The notes under the pieces are model-generated. The model saw only the letters and a list, made by a program, of their open reading frames with translations, searched no databases and had not been told where the DNA came from. The position numbers and the translations under genes are program-made. This document shows positions 14,201 through 26,200 of a stretch of DNA of 64,000 bases, one piece after another. Origin of the DNA: Galbula dea (Eukaryota > Chordata > Aves > Piciformes > Galbulidae); the NCBI GenBank assembly GCA_013399015.1, contig VWZX01010273.1, positions 8,073,385 through 8,137,384 of the forward strand, given 5' to 3'. Positions within the stretch are counted from its first letter, which is position 1. Each line of letters starts with the position of its first letter.

Positions 14201-17200
14201 GCCTACAATCAGTTTTACAATTGGAAGTACTTTACAGCTAGATGAGAGTACAATGAACCTATTCTGTAAGCTTCCTCTTAGAACATATGTTACTGATTTA
14301 AATAACATCCAGGCTTTAAAAAGTCTTTGCTTCTGATGTCAGCTTTATCTGTACAACCAAACCATTGTGTGCTGACATATGGATTGGGTCATTGTTATCA
14401 CAGGGCAGCTTGATAAATTCAACCTGATTTCTGTAGATCAGAGATGAGATGATTTGCCTTCCTTTATTTTGTAAGGCTGTAGTTTGGTCACTCTTAAAAC
14501 CTAAGTCTCTCCAATTACCAGGGTGTTCTTTTTCAGAGCAACCATTGGAAAATGAATGATAGCTGGTGCAGATGTCCTGCTGCTGAAGACACCTTCAGCA
14601 GAGGCATGTGTGCTTTGAGATGCTGTTTGCAAGTTCAGAGGACTGAGGCTTCTCTTTCTAGGTGAATGATTCCAAACCAGCTTCCCAAAGAAACCATGCT
14701 TTTCATGCTGATGAATGTCTTCAGGGTTGTGCTGTTGTGTTTACTGGGTAGCTTGAGCTCAGTGGAGCTCTTCAAGATTTATTGTGGTGAAACCAAGAGG
14801 CAGGATTTGGCTCTCTAGGTCTGGTCTCCTTCCAGTAACGTTTTGGCCAGAGCAAACTCAATCCCTGAAGAACAAGGAGGTTGGATTAATGGGGGAACAC
14901 TTTCATTTCTGGAACTTGTTATTAGGTGGTGTAAGCCAAGCTGTTCCTTGCCCCTGTGCTCTCCCCCCTGTCTGGGGGAGTGATGACAAGATGGGAGCAT
15001 CACATTTCATGGGAAAAAAATCCTAACTGGTTGTGCACAAGTGGGGAGTGTGTTGCCAAGACCCTCACAGAAACCCAGAGCTGTTTGGTGAGTTCCCATC
15101 CCTGCAGCAGTATCTGGAGAGAGTTGGAACTCAGGTTTCAAACCTTTCAGTTTCTTATTATGGTTTTTTTTCTTTTCATGTTGTATGAATGCAAGTTTGT
15201 GGCTTTGAGGTGAAACTAGGGGAGTCTGTGGTGGTTTCTTGGCATTTTTGGATACTAAAAACATGATCAGTGTGTGTTCTGCACAGGGGGGGAGGTGTGT
15301 GTGGAGTAATTCCTCTGGAGGACTCTGGTTTGGCAACCTCAGAGGCTTTAATCCTCTCTTTAGCACAACCAAAGACAGAACATGCTCATTCCCACCCCAT
15401 CCTCTGTCTCTCTGCTTCAAACCTGACCTACAGAAGTGAGCAGGATATATAATTGCTTTGCCTATTAATTCCTTGCCCTTTCTGTAAAGCTCCTGGCTTT
15501 CACATCACCCAGGACAGGACACTTGTCCCCTGGGATTGAATTAGCCATGGTGCTTATTAATGGGAGCTGTGTTTCCTCTCCAGTGTCCTCTGGTTCCTGT
15601 GTGCTCTTTGTGGTTTGCATATCACTGGAGTGCTCTTGGCCTTGGTACAATGTCTCCTCTTTTTCCTGTTTCAGCTGTCAAACTTCTCAGTCATGTTCTC
15701 TGGCCTATTTTTGGAAGAGATGCTGTCATTTTTTAGATGTTTAGATCATGCCTGATACAGGAGGGTTCTGGGCTCTGACATCTGTCTCATTAATTTTAGT
15801 CTCAGACAATGATTTTGGAGGGGTGTTTTGTTACACTCTGTATAGAATTAGAGTGGATTTTCTTTCTTTCTGCCCTGGTAAATTGTTATGAAGAGTTGAT
15901 TATTGGATTCAACTAATATCATCTGGCCAATGACTGTCAGAGTACAGATCCCTGTTAATTCATTTGCTTGTTAAAAAGTCACTCAGAATCCCTGAATCCC
16001 AGCGTGGTTGGGGTTGGAAGGAACCTCTGGAGATCAACCCTTCTGCTAAAGCAGGGTCACCCAGAGCAGCTTGCCCAGGATCACCTCCAGGTAGGGTTGG
16101 AATCTCTCCAGAGAAGGAGACTCCACAACCTCTCTGGGTTTGAGTTGCTCCTAACATAACTGAAGACACACTGGTGTGCACGCTTGCACGCACACAGCAG
16201 TCACTTGTGCTCACACAACTCCCACTTCTGTTCTCCCCCCCCACTCCAAGATGGACATGCCAGATGCAGGAGAGCTGGTCCCAGAGGAGGCACTCCCATC
16301 TCTTGGAAGCTCTTAAGTTCTCTTCTCACCAGCCAGAAGATTGCAGAAGTCTTTTCAGAAGCACAGGTGCAGGTTGTCGGGAGCAGCTTGCTCTGCGTGA
16401 CGTTGCCGTTTTTTGCCTTACAGCAGCCATGCTCTCAGGGGTAATTAGCTGTGTGGTAATTAATGAGGGAGTTTTTCTCTGGTGCTGCAGTGTGATTCAC
16501 ACAGTTTCCAGAAGATTAGTTTCTTAGTTACTGAATAAAATCTTTGCAGATGTACTTTGCTGGGATAACATCTCTGACCGGAGAGGACTGGTTACAGACA
16601 GAGGAGTCAAGAGCTGCAGGGCCAAAATGTGACTGCCTGACCCAGAATTTTGGGCTCTTGCAGCAGCTAGCACAACCCTGGAGTCAGCAAGGAGACCTTT
16701 GTTCTTGGCTTTAACTTCCAACAAAGGTCTGCAGTTGGGGCTGGGTGGAGGAAGAAGTCCCTTTGCCTCTTCTCCTCACTGCTGCCTGTCTGTGGTAGCA
16801 GTGGAGGAAGGAGAGCAGTCGTTTGCTCTCCATAGGAGCCAGGGTCAAACACACAGCAGTTCTGCCTTTTGCAAGGACCCCAGACATGGGATAGCCAACC
16901 TGATTCCTTTGTCTGGAATACAGAGAGCTGAGAACTTGGATTAGCATCAACTGTAAAGCTGCTCCTTCTGACTAGCACCAAAGTTAGCACTTTAACCAGC
17001 ACTGCCAGGGCAGGGGCTACAGTTAGAGCATTCTGAGCTTTTGGGTGGTTTGGGATTTGGTTGAGAGTTGTATTTTGATTATTTTGAGTAGTGGCTTTGT
17101 GCAACTTCATCTTACCAAAGATGGAAAGGGTTAAGCCCCCAGTTTGATTTGCCACCATTGATGCATTCTCTTTGGGACATTACATGGAGTTAGTCTGTGC

Positions 17201-20200
17201 TTTTCTGGATTAGGACCAGAAAGTTTGGAATTCATCTAAATGATCCCTTATTTATATTTTGATAGGCCTAAAGGGTGGGGGAAATGGGATGGAAAAGAGT
17301 CTCATTTTCTGCTGATTCAAAACCTGCTTTTTGGCAAGAGGGCTGCTGCTTTCAACTGCAAAATCAGAAGCAAGATGACTCCATCAGAGGACAGGGGGAG
17401 ATGACTGTGCAGTCAGCTCAGAGATGTTAATTTGGGTGATGTCTGGAGATAAATGATGCCAACATAAGCAAACCTCCCTTAATTCTTAGCAGTTACCTGC
17501 AATTTATGACAGAATTACCATGATGTAACTCTTGGAAGAACTTTAATCCAAGGGAACTGGGGTGACATGTAGTTACACAGGAACAAAGCTGTCTGAGAGG
17601 GAGGTAGAGAGGGGCATCATTTATCCTCCACCTTTGAAGGTGAACAATTTTAATGACATTTCCTCTAAACAGTGTGAGATTGGAAGGCAATAGCAGTGGG
17701 CCCAGCCTTAGGGAAATGCAAGCACATCTTGAGTTCCTTTATCCTCTCCAACAGAGCTTGAATTGTTTCTTTTACAAGGGATCTTGGAACCACCTTGTCC
17801 CATCTCCACATCCTGTGGATGGCTCACTGTGGGCTCTCAGATTTAGATGGAATCTCTTCCTGCAGCTCTCTAAAGGTAAGTGTAGATGTGTCCTGTCAAT
17901 TGACAGTCTCAAAACTTATCTTCAGTGGCTATTCTTGACTTGTAGTCTTTGTTCTCCTCTCTCCCTTTGTTCTTCTAAAGGGCCATGGCTGGATGCCTTG
18001 AATTTCATGTGCTAGTATAAAAGACACTGCAGTAGTTTTGTTGTGGTAACATTCTGGTCTGATCCTGAAGATGCTAATGCAGCAGAGTGGTTGTTGCCAT
18101 ATTAGCCCTAGTTACTTGAGGCAGCAACAGCCACAAGAGTTTTCACACTCTTTTCTTCCATGCTGATTTCATGCTGTGCCACAGAATATCTCCAATAGTA
18201 GAAAACATTTTGCAAAGCTCAAGTGTTACCTGTGCAAGCTTGTGGTTTACCTATTTGTTGTGTTTCCTTCTGCTGAGGAACTCTACATAGCCTATAACAA
18301 CATCTCTGACCTGAGCCAGCTAACCTGGTTGGATCAACTTGAGGTTTTGGACCTGGAAGGGAACAATATTGAGGACCTCAGCCAGATGCAGTACCTGGGA
18401 CTTTGTGGCAAGCTGAGCCACCTGACAGTGGAGGGCAACCTTATTTGTCTGAAGCCAAATGCAGAATCTGAAGAGGTGAGGACTTGGTTTGCACACACTG
18501 TTCATTTTTGGCAGGGCTGTTGTTGGAGTTGGAGATGAGAAACAGTTCTGCCTCTTCCTTTTGTATCATTCTGAGTGATGACATGGGAGGTGGCTCCCAT
18601 CTTTCCTTTCTGTTGGTTTTGTCCTCTCTTGGGTGAGCTCCAAGATGAGCACAAATGAAGTACAAGGAGTGCTGGTGAAGACTCAGGCCTGTTTCCTAGC
18701 AATGTGTTCCTTCTTACCTGTGGGGTGGGATTGGGCTAGAAATCAGCTGATCTGACCCACACAGCTCTTCTGTCTTCTTCCAACTTGCAGTGCAACAGGC
18801 ATGGTAAAGGCAGGCCAAGGAAAGCATGGAGGCCAGCAGGTATAGATCTTTCTAGCATCTGAGGGTCTTGCAGCAGTTAGAAAGCAGCCAATATAGATGT
18901 GCAGTATCTCAGATATCTGTCTTGGGGCATCTGCATTGCTTATGGAGGCTCCAGGGCCACCATGCTCAGAAGCCAAACCTGTTCCTACACTAAGGAAGCA
19001 CTACCTGCTTCTGGTGGACAAAACACACCTACTCCCCCAGAAACAACTTCTGACACTTCCTTGTCCTAGCTTCCTACCCTGAAAAGGCTGCAGTATATCC
19101 TAACAGCATAGGAAGTCTGCTTCCACTCCCTTCTTGTTCCTGCTCAGTGAAAGGAGTGGCTTTGAAGGATGTACTGTTCACTTGACATCATCAGTCCTTG
19201 AATGTCAGATTGCCCTTGGATGGTTTGGCTGAGGAAACCAGTCCTTGGGATGCTGCTGCCTGTTGTCACCTAACAGGAGTTCAAGGAGGAACTTTGGTAT
19301 GTGCTAGGGTGTCCTGCTCCTCTTCTCCACACTAAATAACCTGTGCAGATGGCTGCATTCAAATGCCAGCCAGAATTTGTTGAGGGACTGTATTTTACAC
19401 TCTTCAGTAACAGAGACAGGCTGTAAGTTCACTATAGTCTCCTTCCCAGTCTCCATGGTGTGAAGCTGCTCAGCCCTGGGGTGGTTACAAAGCTGCCCCT
19501 ACCCTGGGCTGCTGAGAGAAGCTTCTCCATGGGCTTTGTCACTTGGTTTCAAGTGATGATTTCTTCAGGGTATAGAAAAGCCACCTGAAATACAGAAAGG
19601 AAGAGATGTGGGCTCCCTTTGGTGTGCCAGCTCCAGTTCCTCAAGCTCCTCCTTGCAGCCTGGCCCTTGCTGCAGCTCTGTAAATGTTTCTTTTTCATCT
19701 ACAGAAGGGTCCAGCTAAATTTACTGCTCTTTCTTCAGATGACCTGTTGGCTCTCTGTAATTTGATTTTCAGATGAGCTCATCCTCTCCCTGTTATCTAA
19801 ACCAAGAGCAGCAACCTGATGATAAATCCTGGAGCTTCTGCTGCAGTAATGGAACATGAGTGTAACATGATGCTTCTCTGCAGTAGGACATGGCTGGGAA
19901 TTGGCTGCAGCCCAGGCACTGCCTGCAGTCCATGTGGTACAGGCTAGCATGGGCATTGATTGACTCCTTTTCTAAAGGAAGATGAAAGGCTCAGTTAGAG
20001 AAATTTAGTGTCTGCCCCTTAAAAACAACAAACACAGGCTTTCTTTGGTGAACTCCCTCTGCCAGCCTCGGTGCTGCACTGTGCAGTGGGAGGGAGCATC
20101 CCTCCAGGACAGCTCCACCTTGAATGAGGACATGGCTTTGTAGGGTTGCCTAATGTTGCATGCATTGTCTTGAGAAGCAGAATGAGATCTGGATGAAGCC

Positions 20201-23200
20201 AGTGGTTGGGAGGGAGCTGTCTGTTCAGATTCTGCCACTACCAATGCTCTTAGACGCATGGGGTGACTCTGGGGTTGCCTTGTGCAAGGACAGGAGTTGG
20301 ACTGGATGATCCTTGTGGGTCCCTTCCAAGTCAGGCCATTCTCTGGTTATATGATTCTTGCCACCCCTGTTTGCTGCCTTTTGTGATCTCAGGCTATTTT
20401 AGCTGAAAACATTCCCCCTGCAAAGCAGCACAACCCAGTCAGCCCTGAGGGATTGCTAAGTGTTCCTGATGACAGAGGTGCTACATGCATGTGTTCCTAG
20501 TGTCCAACCTAAACCTCCTCTGGCACAACTTGAGGCTGTTTCCTCTTGCTGTATCACTTTGGGATAGTGGGAGAAGAGACCAACCCCCACCTGGCTCCAT
20601 CCCCCTTTCAGGGTGTTGTATAGAGGTCTCCCCTGAGCCTCCTTTTCTCCAGGCTGAACAACCCCAGTTCCCTCAGCTGCTCCTCACAACACTTGTGCTC
20701 CAGATCCTTCACCAGCTTCATTGCCCTTCTCTGGACACACTCCAGCACCTCCATGTCCTTCTTGGAGCTAGAGCCCATGTGCACTGGCAACAATAGCATT
20801 GTTTTTCCAGCACAGAGAGAAGAAACCCAAGTGCAGTTCATTTTAGCCTTCTGTGTACCTGCTGGTGGCATGTGACCTCTTGAAGAAGAAAACATCTTTT
20901 GGAGTAAGCCATCACTTACCTGAGCACTGCCCCAGGAGATCAGTGCAGCTCTTTCTGCTGCTCAAGGCTATGCCTAAAAACTCATTGCATGGAAATGCTC
21001 TTTCTTCTTCCCTCAGTAGGGGCAGCAACACTCATGACATGTTCTCAAGTCTTCCTATCACCAGAGGATTGATGCAGCAACCAGAGAATCAACACAGCAG
21101 GGATTGAAGCTGGCTGTAGGCTGAGGATGTCCAGGCTTTCTGTGGCCATCAGTGGCCTTCTACACTTTTGTACATGACACATAAGAAAGAGAAATGCCAA
21201 AGTCACCAGTGGGTAAGCAGCAGAGGAGCCTTGGGGCCAGGGCCATGTCTTTGCAATGCTCAGGACCTGTTCACAATCAGTTTGAGTAGAAATCATGTGA
21301 GGAGGAAGCAGAGTGAACTGAATCTCCTGACTGTATGCCTTTCTGTGGAATGAGGTCAATAGGTTTGCCTTCTAGAAGGCATTTCAAGTGACATGGCAGG
21401 CATACATGTTGAACAGCACTGTGCTGCTGGTGAAAGTCCCCAGTCTGTTCAAGAAATGGTTGAGGTGACCACTTTCTCCATTCCTCCAGGAACCAGGTTA
21501 CAATTACAGAGCTGAAGTAAAAAAACTCATTCCCCACTTGGAGTATTTGGATGAAATACCAGCAAGCCAGACTGATGTCCTTCCTTCCACAAAGACCTGC
21601 AAGGATTGGCTACTGATCAAGGAATCCATCAAGGAAGGTGGTTTAGCTGGAGACATTTCATGGTTGGGTATGTCAGCTTTCCTGTCAGGGTTCATTTTTC
21701 AGCTCCTGGTGTGTGAAAAAGAAAGATGAAGAGCAAGCTGGCCTGACCTCCAAGCCAATATTGAATTAGAGCAGAGGGACAAAGGATATTGTCTCCTTCA
21801 CTTGGGAAGTGAGGGAGCTGGGATTCAGCTTTAAGTGAAAGTTGTCTTATCAAGATCATCAAGGTCAGAAAAAGGCAGAGAACTTCTAGAGCAGTAGCTG
21901 GAGTCTGGAAGTAGCATTCATTCTGCATGAGAGGAAGAAGTAAAGCTTGGAAGGGAATGTTTCCCCAGCAGCTGTTGACAGCCCAGTGGTGTGGGAGCAA
22001 TCCCCTGCAGCCTGGATGTAGCAGGATTTCCTACTCCACTTTAATAACAGGAAAGGCAATTTGGTCACCAACATCCTAGCAACTGAGGTTGCCTGGTCTC
22101 CTAAGAGATCTCTTCCCTTTCCTTTGCCTCTCTGATTAAGTCCATTACCTTCATTAGCAGAGGGTAAATGCTTTGAAACAGAAATCTGTTGTCCCCTTGC
22201 CTGTAGCCTTGGTTGTAGTTCAGGTGCCCATGCTGCATGTGCTTTACCATGTACCATTAAACACTACAAACTCTTGCCTCTAGCTGCTCCTGTTGCTTCC
22301 CATTAGTGTGGGCAATGCAGTTGGCTTCCCAGCCCCCACCCTCCCCAGCTGTGATTTGCCTGCCAACTGTACTCCATTAAAAATGGAGCTTGTTTTGGAG
22401 TAAGTACAGACATTTGCCATTTATTTCATCCCCATGGGTCCAAATCATGAGTTGTAATAGCAGTTACAGCAGAGAAAATAGCCATTAAAATCTGATCCCT
22501 CAGTGATCCTGCTTTGGCAACATCAGCTGTGGCTCAGAAAACTAGTTAACCAAGTGAGCTGATGGCAACAAAAGTGTGAATTCATCTGGTTTCCTAGTGG
22601 AACCATACTTGTGATGAGCTCATAGGTCAGGTTCAGACAGGTTCAGGCTCACAGGAGGTCAGGTTTCTTCCCTAGAGCAGTGTTGACTTGGGTACTGAGT
22701 TTGCACTGCCAGTTGTGGCCAAGGGATTTTAAAGGTCCCTAACCCCCAGCTCCTAAGGAAATGGTCAGGCTAGTACAGAGCTGATCACTCCACTGTGGAG
22801 CTGGAGATGCTCAACACTTTCCAAAGCACACTGTTCATCTAGGCACCAGAGGGAAATTTGCTTTCCTGTGGCTTGCTGGATGCACATGCTGCTCTCACAG
22901 CTCTGCTCTGCTCCCTGGACAGCTGGTGGACAGGCAGGTAAGAGGACAAGGCTCTGTCCCCCTGGGCTAGCTTTTGTCTAATCCACCCTGCCCTGTAGCA
23001 TTAAGAAAACTCAGGTTTCACCTTTCTGTGTTGGAGAAGTAGCTGTCTCTGCAGCAGTGCTGGAAGAACCCAGCCCATGTTTCCATGACTCCTGGTACAT
23101 GGTTTGCCCTCTTTGACTGCTAGCTCTGATAAGGTGGCTGTCACCATCTGCCTTGTGCCTGGGCATTAACCTTTTAAGACCAAGGGCTTGGACTCTGCCC

Positions 23201-26200
23201 TTGGTGGATTCCCCCCAGGCAGGTGGGCAGGAAACAAGAGGCAGCTTTCTCTACCCCCAGGCATGCTGGCAGGGGAAGGAGGAAGAACCCTGGGCACATC
23301 CAGGCACACTCACGGAGCAGTCAGAGCTGGGGGATGAGCACAGAGCAGTTCCTGACCCCATACTCAGCCAGCAGCAGCTCTCTGGTGCCCAGGAACAGGA
23401 GGAGAGTGGGAAGGGACTTTGGTTTAACTGATGTCCCCAGGTTCTGTTCTCTGCACTACCAGGAAGTCTCCAGGCTTGAGCAGTTCCAGCATGAGACATT
23501 TTTCTGTCCCCTGCAGCTCTGAGTGTGCAGCAGCAGTCACCATGTTGGCAGTGCATGGTGCAGGTGTGTTTTTAAGCCCTACATGACTGTGCTGACAGTA
23601 GCAAAACCATCTGACTAACAAATTCCAGGCATGGAACTTTGCAGGTGCAGGGAGCTCTGGCAATGCCCAACTCTTGTATGGTGGCTGTCCTCTTCCAGGT
23701 CCCCCTCTTTCTGCTGAGCTCTTCACAGAAGATGACTCCAGTGAATTGACACATGGTACTGTATGGTTTTTAATCTTGCTCTTTTCCCACACCTCCACCT
23801 CCTTCTGAATGTTCTGATTGCTGATGAAAGCCTGGGTGCTTTGAACACCACCCACCCATGCTGCTGCTAGATCAGGTTCAGCATAGATTCTCCTCCATGG
23901 GACTCAGCTGCTCTAGTGTGGCCTTTCCTTGATTTCCCCCTGCAGCAGAAGGTGCTTCCCCACCTCAGCACCTCCCCATGCTGTCCCTCTTGACAGTTCC
24001 ACACTGCAAACATGGAATCATAGGAGGGTTTGGCTTGGAAGAGACCTTTAAAGGTCATTTGTCCAACCCCCCTGCAGCCAGCAGGGGCATCTGCAGCTAG
24101 AGCAGGTTGCTCAGAGCCCCAAACAACCTGAGCTGGGGTGGTTCCAGGGATGGGACATCTCCCACCTCTCTGGGCAGCCTGGGCCAGGCTCTCACCACCC
24201 TCAGGGTAAAACATTTCTTCCTTCTCTCTAGTTTAAAGCCATCACCTCTTGTCCTCTCCAAACAGGCCCTGCTAAAAGGTTCTGTCTTCACCTTTCTTCC
24301 AGGCCCTTTAAATACTGAAAGACCACAGTCAAGGTGCTTCCTTGGTGACATTTGTGCCACACCTCATCCCAAGGTGTCCTGCTCAGTCCTTTCAATGACC
24401 CTGCAGCCTAGCTGGGCCTCCCTTAAGTCACCTGTGGGCACATGATAGGGAGGTGGTCCAAGGTAGTCCTCTGGAAAGGTGTGGTGATGCACACTCACTC
24501 CCCCTTGGATCATGAGCTGAGACTGGGTCTGCTGCAGCCTCATGCTGCTCCTGTCAATTAGCACTTTCTGTTGGGTTTCCAGGGCTGACTTCCCCAGCAG
24601 GAGGAGTCAATTCCTTGATTTCACATGCCTGATCTACAGGCAAAGCCCAAAACCCAGGTGTCCTACTGTCCTTCATACCCTGGCCAGCTGGAAATGCTGC
24701 CAAGCTAGCAGCTCCTGGAGCCAGCTGGGGGGAAAGGGAGCTTACTTTTGGTACAATCTTTGGCACTTCCCAAGACATCCTTCCCTGTCTCCTGCAAAGC
24801 CCTTGGCAGTGCATCTCCACCAGCTTGTGGAGTGCAGATTAGAGAGGAAGATGGTGTTTGTTTTCCCAGCATTGTGGGATGCCAACCCCACCTCAGTTCC
24901 TTGCTGCAGGTAGGACTCAGGAGGATGAACTAGGTGAGGCAATAGCATGTCAGCAACTGAGGGCACAGATGGAAAAGTACTTGGAAACCAAGTACAGCTT
25001 GCCAGGGAACAGGACCATAATCCTCTGTGCACTTTTAGGTAGCTAGCACTACTGATGGAGACAGTTTCACCCAATGTTCACTGCTTCTTCCTGCCCCTTT
25101 GCTGTCTTGTCCCATGTTTGGGCTAGAGCATCTGCACAGCCACATGGGGAAGCTGATTCTGAGCCAGATCTAGCTGAAAAATAATCCAGCAAAACAAACA
25201 AACAAACAAAACCCCCCCCAAAAAGCATATTGAATTGGAATCTGGATCCATTCCCTGACCTGCCTCACCATGTGGCTGCACAAATGTTTGCACCAGCACA
25301 GTGGAGGAGGCAGGGCAGGAGCAGAAGGAGACACATGGTGGTAGAAATAGAGAATCTACCTCTTAGCAGCAGCATCAGGCCATGCCAGCTGACACTGTGA
25401 GCCTCAGCATGAAATACTTCCATCTTCCTGTCCATGGCAAAAAGATGTTGACTGATTTCCAAGCCAGCACTGTTTGTTAAACCTTGGGCTAAAATGTTTT
25501 CTTTTGGGCTTTTTTCTTTCCTTAGGACTCAGTCAGGTCATGTGTGGGAACCCCACCAAGGCCCTTCACACAAGGAGGCAGAAGCTAGGGGTATGTTTTT
25601 CTTGTATGCTTCACTTCAGAGTCCCAGAGTTATTCAGGTTGGAAGAGACCTCCAAGCTCATCAAGTCCAACCATCAACCTATCCCCCCCATGCCACTAAC
25701 CCATGGCCCTCAGCACCACAACTAGATGGTTTCCAGCCCCTCCAGGGATGGTGACTCCCCCACTGCCCTGGGCAGCCTGGGCCAAGGACTAACAACTGTT
25801 TCAGTGAGGAAATTGTTCCTGATACCCAATCTAAACCTCCCCTGGTGCAGCCTGAGGCCATTTCTTCTTGTCCTCTCACTGGTAACCCAAGAGAAGAGAC
25901 CAGCTCCCATCTTGATATTCCTGCCTGGTAACCCCCCAAATCCTGGGATTAACCAAACTCCCACTGTGGCTTCTGGCAGCTCAGAAGCCACCTGATAGGC
26001 AGTTTGCCTTGAGGAGAACAGAGAATCTCTTGCCCTGATGTTACAAAGGTGCCCCTGTGTGAGCAGCTAGCAACCATCAGGGGTAAAGGAGCATGTGAAA
26101 ATCCCACATCAGCTGCTGGCAGCACATTCCACATCATCCTGGCTGAGCAAAGCACCAGGCAGGATTGCAAAATGGGATGGGATTTCTACAAGAGCTATTA

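Larger units (their letters stand above)
8318..17778 (+). other. LRRC56: LRRC56 intron (9.5 kb, the largest)
   Basis: Intron between the first two LRR exons. It carries CR1 fragments at 8961-9150 (-), 12436-12630 (+), 13745-13910 (+) and 15984-16143 (-), a (CCAA)n tract near 13205-13237 and a poly-G run near 11994-12004. No additional exon or RNA gene was recognised. Confidence 0.85.

Noticed and set aside
23139..23220. Possible RRLDP-type LRRC56 exon near cttttaagaccaagggcttg
   Set aside because: No frame gives the expected motif, and the splice sites around it are poor.
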